A stretch of DNA of 64,000 bases from JAGWBG01 sp034421095 (lineage in GTDB: Bacteria; Chloroflexota; Dehalococcoidia; Lucifugimonadales; JAGWBF01): assembly GCA_034421095.1 (NCBI GenBank), contig DAOUKR010000009.1:22460-86459 (forward strand), given 5' to 3'. Under the pieces are notes generated by a model. It did no database searches. It had not been told where the DNA came from and saw nothing but the letters and a program-made list of their open reading frames with translations. Shown one piece after another: positions 16,806 to 26,060 of the stretch. Within the stretch, counting starts at the first letter, position 1. Every line of letters starts with the position of its first letter. Both the position numbers and the translations under genes were made by a program.

Positions 16806-17357
16806 ATGCGTGTGGTAGGTGGTGTTGCCAAAGACAAGAGGTTACGCGGGGCCACAATCCCCGAGGCGCGTCCCACCTCGGAGTTGGTTCGTGGGGCCAT
16901 TTTCAACATCCTCGGTCCACTCGAGATTGCTCAAACCAGGGTCCTGGACCTTTACGCAGGCTCCGGCTCCCTTGGCATTGAGGCTCTGAGCCGGGGTGCT
17001 ACAGAGGCGGACTTCGTCGAGCGCCATCCACGCCAGTGTGCTGCCATTAAGGAAAATCTGGCAACAACAGGCTTTACCGGCAAAGCGAGGGTGTATCGCA
17101 TGGATGTACTGGCCTCACTGTCGGCGCTGGAAGGTCGCTACCAGTTGGTGCTTATGGACCCGCCCTACAAGCTCACTACTCTGGGCGAAACCCTGGACAG
17201 CCTGGCCGGATCGGGCCTATTGGAAGGAGGGGCTACCGTAGTGGTAGGGCACTCAAAGAGGCTGGTTCTGAGTGACCGATACCGGAGCCTGTCCCTAATC
17301 AAGACCTACCGTTATGGCGACAGCACAGTGGACCTTTTTGAACAAGGAGGCCCTTGA
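16806..17357 (+). CDS. rsmD: 16S rRNA (guanine966-N2)-methyltransferase
   Basis: 183 residues. The start MRVVGGVAKDKRL is the typical RsmD beginning, then RPTSELVRGAIFNIL, the SAM-binding LDLYAGSGSLGIEALSRGA, and the catalytic motif MDPPY (N/D-P-P-Y for exocyclic amine methylation). It methylates G966 of 16S rRNA in the assembled 30S subunit. The stop overlaps the start of coaD (TGATG), a very common gene pair. Confidence 0.93.
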   Translation: MRVVGGVAKDKRLRGATIPEARPTSELVRGAIFNILGPLEIAQTRVLDLYAGSGSLGIEALSRGATEADFVERHPRQCAAIKENLATTGFTGKARVYRMDVLASLSALEGRYQLVLMDPPYKLTTLGETLDSLAGSGLLEGGATVVVGHSKRLVLSDRYRSLSLIKTYRYGDSTVDLFEQGGP

Positions 17358-17845
17358 TGGCAACAGCTATATATCCAGGGTCCTTCGACCCCGTAACCCT
17401 GGGTCATGTAGACATAGCTACACGGGCAGCAGCTATATTCGATAGATTGATAATAGCCATCTATGACACTCCGTCAAAGAACCTCCTGTTCAATACCGAG
17501 GAGAGGGTGGCCTTCTTTCGGAAATCCGTGGAACACCTGAATAACGTAGAGGTCAGATACTTCAAAGGACTCGCGGTGGAATGTGCCCGCGACTTTGGAG
17601 CAAGCGTGATCGTAAGGGGCTTACGTGGTGGTTCGGATTTCGAGTACGAGTTCGAAATGGCCTACATGAATAAAAAGCTGGCTCCGGACGTGGAACTGGT
17701 TTGCATGATGTCCAGCTTGCCATATCAGTACGTGAGCTCAAGTCTTCTCAAGGAGGTGGTTGGGTTAGGTGGAGACGTGACGGGGTTGTTGCCGCCACAC
17801 GTGATAGAAGCCGTAAAAACGAAACTGAACGCGCAAGACCGATGA
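17357..17845 (+). CDS. coaD: Phosphopantetheine adenylyltransferase
   Basis: Fourth step of coenzyme A synthesis: 4'-phosphopantetheine plus ATP to dephospho-CoA. 162 residues. The nucleotidyltransferase motif YPGSFDPVTLGHVDI (T/HxGH) is at the N-terminus; VRGLRGGSDFEYEFEMAYMN and YQYVSSSLLKEVVGLGG are the conserved substrate-binding segments. ATG 17357 is chosen, six bases after AAGGAGG. A TTG at 17354 is also in frame. Confidence 0.95.
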   Translation: MATAIYPGSFDPVTLGHVDIATRAAAIFDRLIIAIYDTPSKNLLFNTEERVAFFRKSVEHLNNVEVRYFKGLAVECARDFGASVIVRGLRGGSDFEYEFEMAYMNKKLAPDVELVCMMSSLPYQYVSSSLLKEVVGLGGDVTGLLPPHVIEAVKTKLNAQDR

Positions 17846-17888
17846 CATAATCCGATATTGGTATTATTTATTATTTCAGGAGGATATT

Positions 17889-18389
17889 ATGGATATTTCT
17901 AATGTCATAGACAGGCTGGAAGCTCTGGTCAGCACGAGCGGCAAGTTGCCGGCGAGCCGCAACCGGGTTGTGGATGAAGGCAAACTCACGGAACTGGTCG
18001 AGCAGTTGCGGCTAACCATACCCCAGGATGTAAGGGCTGCCCAGGAAGTAATCGAGAGAAAGGATGCAATCCTCAATCAGGCACAGGCCGACGCAAGGCG
18101 CATCAGAGGTGAGGCAGAAGAGGAGTACAGAATCAAACTGGACCAGAACGAACTGATGACTACGGCCCGCCAGAAGTCTGCCGCGTTGTTGGAAGATGCC
18201 GAGTACAAGGCCAACAGCATAATCCAGCGGTCAGAGGTAGAATCCAAGAGCAACCGCGCAGAGGCCGACGCTTACGCCGTTCAGACTTTGCGCAACCTGG
18301 AGAGAGAGATGAGCGCATTGCTCGGCTCCGTCAGAAAGGGACTGGACACCATGGGAGCGAATATGGGAGTCACCTCACAAGTTTCATAG
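17889..18389 (+). CDS. Coiled-coil protein of unknown function (DivIVA/ATPase-stalk-like)
   Basis: 166 residues, highly charged and almost fully helical. AAQEVIERKDAILNQAQADARRIRGEAEEEY is a long coiled coil of the type found in DivIVA-like proteins and F-type ATPase b subunits. There is no membrane anchor. The ribosome site AGGAGG sits at 17879-17884. Position right after rsmD-coaD suggests the same transcript. A role in scaffolding or cell division is only a guess from the coiled coil. Confidence 0.7.
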   Translation: MDISNVIDRLEALVSTSGKLPASRNRVVDEGKLTELVEQLRLTIPQDVRAAQEVIERKDAILNQAQADARRIRGEAEEEYRIKLDQNELMTTARQKSAALLEDAEYKANSIIQRSEVESKSNRAEADAYAVQTLRNLEREMSALLGSVRKGLDTMGANMGVTSQVS

Positions 18390-18699
18390 GGCGTGGTTGG
18401 CTCTCTTGGCTACACATAAGCAGTACCCCTCATCCCCCGCTCGGCCCATCTCCCAAGGTGAAGAAGGCGGGAGATGAGGGGTACGCCTCATTGCTTCGTT
18501 AACCCGGTCCCCCACTGGCAGTACCCCTGTGTCAATCGCATCGGAAATGGTAGAATAAACAGGCGCGGCCCTGCTGCCACACTTAGGCCCCATCAGACAG
18601 CCCCATCCCACTCTTCAGAGCGTGACGCACACCTAGAACCCTGAGGACGCGACATGAAGGGTGGTTGTTGGATAGACTCTTGACGAGGAGGTGCCAGAG
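18390..18699 (+). other. Intergenic region with large inverted repeat
   Basis: 310 bases between the coiled-coil gene and polA. I find no gene. The dominant feature is the inverted repeat at 18423-18484. The polA ribosome site GAGGAGG is at 18685-18691. Confidence 0.6.
18423..18484. repeat. Long imperfect hairpin / REP-like element
   Basis: GTACCCCTCATC at 18423-18434 is matched exactly by its complement GATGAGGGGTAC at 18473-18484. Inside, CCCGC and GCGGG extend the stem after a bulge. It could end transcription of the upstream operon, but no T-run is present. Composition is like the palindromes at 7975-8075. Confidence 0.6.
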
Positions 18700-21525
18700 A
18701 TGAGCAGCCGCAGCCCTGCCACCAACGACGAGACCATACCCATGCTGCTGGCCAGAGAGAGGCCGTTGCTGCTGGTTATGGACGGTCACGCCCTGATACA
18801 CAGGTCATTTCGCGCCATCAGTGTCGGCCAGAATCTCACGGTAAGCAAGACTGGCGAAGACGTGACCGGGGTATACGGGTTCAGCAACACCTTCCTGAGG
18901 GCTATCAAGGAGTGGGAACCCACCCACTGCGCCATCACCTTCGACCTCCACGCCCCCACCTTCCGCCACCTGCAATACCAGGAGTACAAGGCTCACAGGC
19001 CCGAGACACCCCAGGAGCTACGGCCCCAGTTCGACCGCGCAAGGGAACTGATGCGGGCCTTCAACGTGCCCATATTCGAGTTGGAAGGGTACGAGGCCGA
19101 CGACGTCATCGGAACCCTCTGCCGAAAGGCTGAGGAACAGCAGATGGAGACCGTCATTCTTACCGGGGACACCGACACCTTCCAGCTAGTCTCCCCCTGG
19201 GTAAGGGTGGACCTCCACCACGGCGTCCGGGACAGGAAGGTTTATGACGAGAAAGCAGTCCGGGAACGCTACGGCGGCCTAGGCCCCGAGCAACAGCCCG
19301 ACCTGAAGGCCATGAAAGGGGACCCCTCGGACAACATCCCCGGTGTCCCCGGGATTGGGGAGAAAACGGCGGTCAAGCTCCTGTCCGAATACCACAGCCT
19401 CGAAGGCATCTACGAGCATATAGACGAAGTGAAACCTGACAAGGCCAGGGAGTCCCTCCGGTCCAACCGGGAGGTCGCCTTTCAGGGCAAGATGCTTACC
19501 ACCATCGTCAGGGATGCCCCCGTGGAGTTGGACATGGACCGGTGCCGCTTCTGGAACTACAGCAGAAGGGACGTGGTTGACCTGTTCCGAGAGTTGGAGT
19601 TCTCCAGCGGGATACTGTCCAGAGTGCCGGAACCGATAGCACCGCCAGGACAAGCCGACCCCGGCTCTGACGTTCCCGAGGAACTTCCTCAGCCAGCCCA
19701 GGGCACTCGGGAATTGGTAGAGACGGACTACCGGACCGTGGACAGCCGGGAGAAGCTGGACAACATGCTGAGGGAGCTTTCTTCTGCCGGAAGCTTCTCC
19801 TTTGACACCGAGACCACCAGCACCGACCCGATGAAGGCTGACCTGGTGGGCCTCAGCTTCTCCACCACCCCGGGACGGGCCTGGTACGTGCCCGTGGGCC
19901 ACAGGGACGGGGTTCAGATTCCCCTTGAGGAGGTGCTGGCAGGTCTGAAACCCCTTTTTGAATCGCCTCAAATCGGAAAGGCAGCTCACAACGCCAACTA
20001 CGACGCTACCGTGATAAGCAACTACGGCATCGCACCAGTCAACATGGACTTTGACACCATGATTGCCGCCCACATTATCGGAAGAAAGGCCCTGGGCCTC
20101 AAGAATCTCGCAATTGACACGTTGAACATCGAGATGACCAACATCTCGGAGCTTATCGGTACGGGCAAGTCGCAGATAACCATGGACCGGGTCCCAGTGG
20201 AGAAGGCCACGGACTACGCTTGCAGCGACGCCGACATGACAGGCCGCCTTCGCACAATCCTGGGAAAGGACTTGCACAGGGACGGATTCTGGGACCTCTA
20301 CTCCCGTATGGAGATTCCCCTGGTTCCCGTGCTGGTCACGATGCAACGTCACGGAATAGCTCTGGATGCCGGGGCGCTCCACGAGATGTCACGAGACCTG
20401 AACGAGCAGCTCAAGCAGCTGGAAGTGCACATATACGACCTTGTGGGCCACGTGCTCAACATCAACTCACCACAGCAGCTAAGCGACCTGCTCTTCAACG
20501 AGCTAGGGCTTCCCAAGACCAAGCGCACCAAGACAGGCTACTCCACGGACGCCAACTCCCTTGAGGGACTGAAAGGGATGCACCCGGTGGTAGACAAAAT
20601 TCTCGATTACCGCCAGCTAGTCAAGCTCAAGTCCACTTACGTGGACGCGCTGCCCCTGATGATAAATCCTCGCACCGGGAGGCTACACACCAGCTACAAT
20701 CAGACCGGCTCGGCCACCGGCAGGCTCTCCAGCAGCGACCCCAACCTCCAGAATATCCCCATCCGTACCGAGTTGGGCAGGCAGGTAAGGAAAGCCTTCG
20801 TGGCCGAGGGGTCGCCGGACTGGGTACTGCTGTCTGCCGACTACTCCCAGATAGAGCTACGCGTCCTTGCCCACCTCTCCCAGGACAGCGCCCTGGTAGA
20901 CGCCTTCCTCAAAGGAGAGGACGTCCACTCCGCCACGGGCTCTCTCATGTACGACGTGCCCATTGACGAGGTCAACTCCGATATGAGGCGCATCGCCAAG
21001 GTGCTGAACTTCGGGGTTATCTACGGTCTATCGCCATACGGCATCTCTCAGCAGACCGAGTTTAGCCCCGACGAAGGTCAGAAATTCATCGAGACCTACT
21101 TCTCCAAGTACCCCGGCATCCGGCAGTACATAAACTCCATCAAGGACCAAGTGAGAATGGACGGCTACGTGGCCACGCCACTGGGCCGCAGGCGCTACAT
21201 ATCCGATATTAACGCCAGTAACTACAACGTGCGGCAGGCCGCCGAGAGAGCCGCGGTGAACATGCCCATACAGGGCGGTGCTGCAGACATCATGAAGCTG
21301 GCCATGATTCGAGTCCACCAAAGCATGGAAGATGCGGGTCTCAGGGCAAGGATGCTACTTCAAGTCCATGATGAGCTTGTGTTCGAGGTGCCGTCAGAAG
21401 AGATGGACGGCCTGAAAGAGCTGGTGCACAGGGAGATGTCCCATGCCCTTGACGACTATGACGGCCTGACGGTGCCTCTCGTGGTTGACATGAAGACGGG
21501 ACATACATGGGGAGACATGGCCTAG
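18700..21525 (+). CDS. polA: DNA polymerase I
   Basis: 941 residues, start at ATG 18700 eight bases after GAGGAGG; an in-frame GTG at 18691 falls inside the ribosome site. Three domains: the 5'-3' flap nuclease (LLLVMDGHALIHRSF, EGYEADDVIGTL, GDTDTFQLV, KGDPSDNIPGVPGIG), a 3'-5' exonuclease domain with its metal ligands kept (FDTETTSTD, NANYD, YACSDADMT), and the polymerase domain with motif A DYSQIELRVLAHL, motif B RRIAKVLNFGVIYGL and motif C QVHDELVFEV. Proofreading therefore looks intact, unlike in Taq polymerase. Works in Okazaki fragment processing and repair. Confidence 0.97.
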   Translation: MSSRSPATNDETIPMLLARERPLLLVMDGHALIHRSFRAISVGQNLTVSKTGEDVTGVYGFSNTFLRAIKEWEPTHCAITFDLHAPTFRHLQYQEYKAHRPETPQELRPQFDRARELMRAFNVPIFELEGYEADDVIGTLCRKAEEQQMETVILTGDTDTFQLVSPWVRVDLHHGVRDRKVYDEKAVRERYGGLGPEQQPDLKAMKGDPSDNIPGVPGIGEKTAVKLLSEYHSLEGIYEHIDEVKPDKARESLRSNREVAFQGKMLTTIVRDAPVELDMDRCRFWNYSRRDVVDLFRELEFSSGILSRVPEPIAPPGQADPGSDVPEELPQPAQGTRELVETDYRTVDSREKLDNMLRELSSAGSFSFDTETTSTDPMKADLVGLSFSTTPGRAWYVPVGHRDGVQIPLEEVLAGLKPLFESPQIGKAAHNANYDATVISNYGIAPVNMDFDTMIAAHIIGRKALGLKNLAIDTLNIEMTNISELIGTGKSQITMDRVPVEKATDYACSDADMTGRLRTILGKDLHRDGFWDLYSRMEIPLVPVLVTMQRHGIALDAGALHEMSRDLNEQLKQLEVHIYDLVGHVLNINSPQQLSDLLFNELGLPKTKRTKTGYSTDANSLEGLKGMHPVVDKILDYRQLVKLKSTYVDALPLMINPRTGRLHTSYNQTGSATGRLSSSDPNLQNIPIRTELGRQVRKAFVAEGSPDWVLLSADYSQIELRVLAHLSQDSALVDAFLKGEDVHSATGSLMYDVPIDEVNSDMRRIAKVLNFGVIYGLSPYGISQQTEFSPDEGQKFIETYFSKYPGIRQYINSIKDQVRMDGYVATPLGRRRYISDINASNYNVRQAAERAAVNMPIQGGAADIMKLAMIRVHQSMEDAGLRARMLLQVHDELVFEVPSEEMDGLKELVHREMSHALDDYDGLTVPLVVDMKTGHTWGDMA

Positions 21526-21604
21526 CCCGTTTCCCCTGGCGATAGCTTGCCGATAGCTCGAATGAAACAGCCCGCAGATATTTTGTTCATGAGGGAGAAG
21601 GAAG

Positions 21605-22363
21605 ATGCCTGAATACAGAGAGAACAGGGTCAAAAGGAAGCTCCAGGAAGGGAAGTGCGCTACCGTCGTTGGAGGGCTGAACAACCCGGAGATAATTGAT
21701 TTTATGGGCCAGTTTGGCTTCGACGGCATGTGGATAGAGGGCGAGCACGGGCCTATCACCTGGGAGCACGTGGCCAACATGTCCCGTGCCTGCGACCTCT
21801 GGGGTATGACCTCAGTCTGTCGCGTAAATAGCAACGAACCCTGGCTGATTACCCGCACTCTGGACGTTGGTGCTACCGGCATAGTTGTTCCTCACGTCAA
21901 TACCCGTGAAGAAGCCGAGAGGGCAGCAAAATCGGCCCGGTATGGCCCCCTGGGATACCGGGGAATGGGCGCTGGCCGTCAGTCCTACGGTGTCACCGAC
22001 TATTACCGCAAGGCCAACGAGCAGACGCTTACGGTAATCCTTATCGAGGACATAGTAGCAGTAGAGAACCTGGCGGAAATGCTGACGCTGGACAATATTG
22101 ACGTCTACTTCATGGCTCCCTCGGACCTTGCACAGACCATGGGCCATACCGGCGGAATGAACCATCCCGACGTTCAGGCCGTCGTCACCAGGTGTATCGC
22201 TCAGATTTTGGCCGCAGGCAAGGTGGCGGGGACGGTGGCGAATGATGATAACGTAGAGGACTATATCGAAAAGGGAGCAAGGTTCTTTCTGACCAGTTGG
22301 CAGCCCTGGATTGCCAGGGGAGCCAACCAGTATTTGTCCCGCGTGGCTGCCAAGGGGGGATAA
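21605..22363 (+). CDS. HpcH/HpaI-type aldolase
   Basis: 252 residues, class II pyruvate aldolase fold. GFDGMWIEGEHGP carries the metal acid and histidine, ATGIVVPHVNTREEAERA and YGPLGYRGMGAGRQSYG are the conserved active-site loops, and VILIEDIVAVEN supplies the second metal-binding Glu. Related enzymes cleave 2-keto-3-deoxy or 4-hydroxy-2-keto acids to pyruvate plus an aldehyde. The ribosome site GAGGGAGAAGGAAG is just upstream. The MFS carrier and the epimerase that follow suggest a small sugar-acid or keto-acid uptake and breakdown set; the true substrate is not shown. Confidence 0.85.
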   Translation: MPEYRENRVKRKLQEGKCATVVGGLNNPEIIDFMGQFGFDGMWIEGEHGPITWEHVANMSRACDLWGMTSVCRVNSNEPWLITRTLDVGATGIVVPHVNTREEAERAAKSARYGPLGYRGMGAGRQSYGVTDYYRKANEQTLTVILIEDIVAVENLAEMLTLDNIDVYFMAPSDLAQTMGHTGGMNHPDVQAVVTRCIAQILAAGKVAGTVANDDNVEDYIEKGARFFLTSWQPWIARGANQYLSRVAAKGG

Positions 22364-22393
22364 ATATCCCCACCCCAATAAAGGGTAACCCGC

Positions 22394-23674
22394 ATGGAGA
22401 CGGACAAGACGCCGCCTCGAGCCGTGTCCTATCATGATTTGCCCCCGGTATACCACCGGTGGAAATGGCGGGTACTGCTGAGCTTTGCCGGATTCTACCT
22501 CTTCCTATATTTGGGCCGTTTTAACTTCTGGCCTACTGCTCCCCTGGTTAAAGACGAATTGGACCTCAGCCACCTGGAGGTCGCCCTCATCACTGCTATG
22601 TTACTTTGGGGATTTGGTCTGGGCGATCTGGTACACGGCAGGCTAAGTGAGGCTTACGGACTGCGTCTATGGGTGATGCTGGGTGCTATCCTGACCACCA
22701 TTTTCAACTGGATTACCAGTTTCGGGACGTCTGCTCTGACCCTGGCCATTCCCTGGGGTATCAATGGATTCGTAAACGCCGCTAGTTGGAGCCCGGGGAT
22801 CAGCCTCATCTCCCAGTGGTGGCCCCGACGCGACCGGGGCAAGGCTTTGGGCATAACCATGATGGCCGCCGGGGGAGCCATGCTCATGATGTGGCTGGTC
22901 ACCGGATGGGTGGCCGGAGAATTTGGCTGGCGTGCAGCTTTTCGCTACCCCCCTTTAATCATCGCATCTCTGGGCGTTATCTTCTATCTTGTAACCCGCG
23001 ATCGTCCGTCGGAGGTGGGCCTGCCGGAATATATCGAGGAAGATGATGTATCCGCAAGCGCCGAGTCGGTGGATAAGGAGCGCCTCAGGGGACTGGGCCC
23101 CTACAAGCGCCTACTCTCGAACCCCCAATTCCAGCTTGCCTGCCACGTCAAGGGGCTGGAGAACGTAGCCCGCTATGGCCTGACCACCTGGGTGCCATTA
23201 TACTATTCCCAGAAGGCGGGGCTGGACATCACATCTACTGTGCTGGTTACAATGGCGCTTCCCATTGGGTACCTGCTGGCTCCAGTAGTTGCAGGTGTCA
23301 TCTCTGACAATCTTATGAACAGCGCACGCCGACCCATAATAATGATATCATGTGGGGTGAGCACGCTAGCTCTGGTAGCGCTAGCTCTGGTCCCGGCGAC
23401 CAACCTATACCTGGGTGCCACCCTTCTGCTGGTGGGTGGCTTCGCCCTGAGCCTGACTCCTATGGCCGCGCTAGCTGTCGACATGGCGGGTCGGCATATG
23501 GCTGGGACATCATCGGGCTTGCTGGACGCCCACGGCTACTTCTATGCTGGTTTACAAGCCGTCATATTCGGAGTCGTGTTGGACATGACCGGCAGCCCCT
23601 GGCCGGCAGTTTTCCTCGGAATGGCGGCCACCAGGGTACTATCAGCAGCCATGATCTCATTTGTAAGAGTGTAA
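22394..23674 (+). CDS. MFS transporter
   Basis: 426 residues with about 12 membrane segments. FYLFLYLGRFNFWPTAPLVKDELDLS in the first helix/loop region, LSEAYGLRLWVMLGA (the loop 2-3 motif, altered), and the organophosphate/hexuronate-carrier-like start place it near the OPA/anion-cation symporter branches. The segment WWPRRDRGKALG is the loop 4-5 signature. It follows the aldolase gene by 30 bases and probably imports the sugar acid or organic acid used by that enzyme. Confidence 0.85.
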   Translation: METDKTPPRAVSYHDLPPVYHRWKWRVLLSFAGFYLFLYLGRFNFWPTAPLVKDELDLSHLEVALITAMLLWGFGLGDLVHGRLSEAYGLRLWVMLGAILTTIFNWITSFGTSALTLAIPWGINGFVNAASWSPGISLISQWWPRRDRGKALGITMMAAGGAMLMMWLVTGWVAGEFGWRAAFRYPPLIIASLGVIFYLVTRDRPSEVGLPEYIEEDDVSASAESVDKERLRGLGPYKRLLSNPQFQLACHVKGLENVARYGLTTWVPLYYSQKAGLDITSTVLVTMALPIGYLLAPVVAGVISDNLMNSARRPIIMISCGVSTLALVALALVPATNLYLGATLLLVGGFALSLTPMAALAVDMAGRHMAGTSSGLLDAHGYFYAGLQAVIFGVVLDMTGSPWPAVFLGMAATRVLSAAMISFVRV

Positions 23675-23753
23675 ATCGGCTCTTAGCCATTAGCTAACCC
23701 CCTAACCACCTCTTAGCAAGAAGGGACATAGGGGGCGAGAAAAGGAGGACGTT

Positions 23754-24734
23754 ATGGCAACTCTAGTCACGGGCGGTACGGGCTTTGTCGGTAGCAACAT
23801 AGTCAAAACCCTGGCCCAACGGGGGCATGAGGTGGTCTGTTTCGACCTGAGGCCACCCGATGCCCTGGTACAAGGATATTTCGAGGCTTATGCAGACCGG
23901 GTGACCCCGGTACAGGGCAACATCCTGAACATGGCCGACCTGGAACGGGCAGTGTCCAATCACAAGGTCACCAAGATTGTACACGCAGCGGTCTTCACAG
24001 GCATTCGCCCGGACATAGAGACCGAGCAAAGCCGCTCCATCGTGGACATCAACGTGACAGGCACGGCTAACCTCCTGGACTTGGCCCGCGGGCTGCCCAT
24101 TGAGAGGTTCCTGTATGTAAGCTCGGGGTCCGTATACGGGGAGGGTCGCAGCATCCACGAGGCGCTGCACGAAGACATCATACTCTACCCGCGAAGGCTT
24201 TATGCTTCTACCAAATACGCCAGTGAACTGTTGACCCGCAGATACGGTGAACTCCACAGCTTTCCGACCGTCAGCGTGCGTTTGAGCTCACCCTACGGCC
24301 CCATGGAGCGGGTTACGGGGCACAGGGCCATCATGTCGGCACTGTACGAATGGACTGGCAACGCGGTCAGGGGAGAGCCGGTCCGGGTGGGAGACCGTAC
24401 CCTCGGGCGAGACTACACCTATGTCTCCGACACCGCAGCCGGCATCTGTACCGTGCTGGACGCCGGGTCGCTATCTCACGACGTTTATAATATCTCCGCC
24501 GGGCAGTGGATAAAGCTGGGTGACGTGATAGACGCACTGCAAGAGGTGCGTCCTTCCGTTCAGGTAATAGACGACCCTGCCAAAGAGTTTGAAATCCTGC
24601 GTCCCAACTCCGCACGGGGTATGCTGGACGTGACCAGAGTTCGGGAGGAACTGGGCTTTGCCCACAACTTCGACCTCGCCGAAGGCATCAGGGAATACCT
24701 GGAGTGGCGGGAGGCCTTTTCTTTCAAAGACTAA
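23754..24734 (+). CDS. NAD-dependent epimerase/dehydratase (extended SDR)
   Basis: 326 residues. The N-terminal VTGGTGFVGSNIV is the NAD(P)-binding glycine motif; YVSSGSVYGEG carries the catalytic Ser region, and YASTKYASELLTRRY holds the YxxxK pair. The C-terminal part (RDYTYVSDTAAGICTVLD, YNISAG) fits sugar-nucleotide or sugar-acid epimerases. Start ATG follows AGGAGG. It lies 79 bases after the MFS gene on the same strand and may belong to the same pathway. The substrate is unassigned. Confidence 0.85.
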   Translation: MATLVTGGTGFVGSNIVKTLAQRGHEVVCFDLRPPDALVQGYFEAYADRVTPVQGNILNMADLERAVSNHKVTKIVHAAVFTGIRPDIETEQSRSIVDINVTGTANLLDLARGLPIERFLYVSSGSVYGEGRSIHEALHEDIILYPRRLYASTKYASELLTRRYGELHSFPTVSVRLSSPYGPMERVTGHRAIMSALYEWTGNAVRGEPVRVGDRTLGRDYTYVSDTAAGICTVLDAGSLSHDVYNISAGQWIKLGDVIDALQEVRPSVQVIDDPAKEFEILRPNSARGMLDVTRVREELGFAHNFDLAEGIREYLEWREAFSFKD

Positions 24735-24784
24735 CAAAGACTAACGTTTCAGAGGCCAGGGCGTGTTGACACTAACAATCGAGA

Positions 24785-24822
24785 TTGACAATCCCATCCC
24801 ACTATGATAATTTGCTATCATA
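24785..24822 (+). promoter_or_regulatory. Promoter and palindromic operator candidate for the cox operon
   Basis: TTGACA at 24785-24790 is followed by GATAAT (24806-24811, 15-base spacing) or TAATTT (17-base spacing). Overlapping this -10 region is the 20-base palindrome TATGATA-ATTTGC-TATCATA (24803-24822), with two perfect 7-base arms. A dimeric repressor or activator bound there would control the nine-gene oxidase operon. No regulator gene for it is seen nearby. Confidence 0.5.
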
Positions 24823-24929
24823 AGATAGTGAAAATTTGCACAAACTGATGTCGCACTTACGGGACGAGCAGGCTTGAGCCGCAAGAGTATGACTGTTAAT
24901 ACACCTGCCAAAAGGCTCATGCAGTACCA

Positions 24930-26060
24930 ATGCGGTCGGTCCGACCCAGCAGCGAGGTGGCTAGCTTGCTTCGGTCAACCCTGAGAAGGCTATATGCCGC
25001 CAAGAAACTACCGGTTCTGGCTGGGACGCGTCCCGCCCACGCAGCCGAGGCATGGACACTGGACACATCCGTCAGTAGCAGCACCGACTCTGATGACGGG
25101 ACCGAAGGCTACCGGCGGGCCGGGTCCGTGGGAGCGGGCTTCCGTGCCCTCACTCTGGCCACGGTTATATTTACCCTCGCCCTTGTGACTCTAGGCGGCG
25201 TGGTGCGTTTGACGGACTCGGGTCTGGGTTGCCCTGACTGGCCCTTATGTCACGGCAAAATCATCCCTCCCGCGGACTCAGCAACACTCATCGAATACTC
25301 CCACCGTCTGCTGGCCTCCGTAACCGGCCTGCTGGTGCTGGCCACCACCTTGATAGTTTGGCGGTCTCACAGGAAACAACCCTGGCTGCTGGTCCCGGCC
25401 ACCCTGGGGTTTGTTCTGTTGATAGTCCAGGTGCTATTGGGAGGATTCACGGTGCTGAAGGAGCTGCCGGCATCCATAGTGCTGGCCCATTTGGCAACCG
25501 CCGAGGCCCTGATAGCATCCCTGGTGGTCGTCTGTATGGTGGCCTTTCGCGGCCCGCCCATTACAGACTCTCGCGAGGGCGACGACAGAAGAGGCCCGGA
25601 CCGGTTCCTGATTCTGGTACTAGTCACCCTTCTGGCCGGCTACGCTCTCCTGCTGAGCGGCTCTTACGTGACGGTCTCCGGGGCAACGGTGTCCTGCGGG
25701 CAGGGGTGGCCTCTTTGCCAGGGTCAGTTCATACCGGAGGGCTACTATGCTACGATACACATGGCCCATCGGGTAGTAGGGCTGCTGGTAGGAGCGATGA
25801 TTGTCGCGGTGCTGGTTATGGCCTGGCAACGCAAGGATGATTTCCCCGCCATGAGATGGACAACAGTCATCGTAGGCGGGTTATTCCTGGTCCAGATAAT
25901 GATAGGAGCTACAATTTTGTGGATGGGTTTCCCATTAATTCTCAGGCTCCTGCATCTCGTGGCAGCCACCCTGGTTTGGGTAGGTCTGGCAGCGTTGGCG
26001 GTGCTGTCATACAAGCCCACCGCTCCAACATCCGCCCTCAAGGGGGTTAGCGGTGCTTAA
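24930..26060 (+). CDS. ctaA: Heme A synthase (CtaA/COX15)
   Basis: Converts heme O to heme A for the oxidase encoded downstream. The core has eight membrane helices with four conserved histidines (EYSHRLLAS, VLAHLATAEA, IHMAHRVVG, RLLHLVAA) and two Cys pairs of the Bacillus/actinobacterial type (GCPDWPLCHG and CGQGWPLCQG). The first 65 residues are hydrophilic and unlike the family, so translation may begin downstream, for example at a GTG near residue 70; no strong ribosome site decides this. First gene of the oxidase operon; its stop overlaps the start of ctaB. Confidence 0.9.
   Translation: MRSVRPSSEVASLLRSTLRRLYAAKKLPVLAGTRPAHAAEAWTLDTSVSSSTDSDDGTEGYRRAGSVGAGFRALTLATVIFTLALVTLGGVVRLTDSGLGCPDWPLCHGKIIPPADSATLIEYSHRLLASVTGLLVLATTLIVWRSHRKQPWLLVPATLGFVLLIVQVLLGGFTVLKELPASIVLAHLATAEALIASLVVVCMVAFRGPPITDSREGDDRRGPDRFLILVLVTLLAGYALLLSGSYVTVSGATVSCGQGWPLCQGQFIPEGYYATIHMAHRVVGLLVGAMIVAVLVMAWQRKDDFPAMRWTTVIVGGLFLVQIMIGATILWMGFPLILRLLHLVAATLVWVGLAALAVLSYKPTAPTSALKGVSGA

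Noticed and set aside
19279..20382. 367-codon minus-strand frame opposite polA
   Set aside because: Shadow of the exonuclease region of Pol I.
21812..22456. Minus-strand frame across the aldolase and MFS junction
   Set aside because: Shadow of both plus-strand genes.
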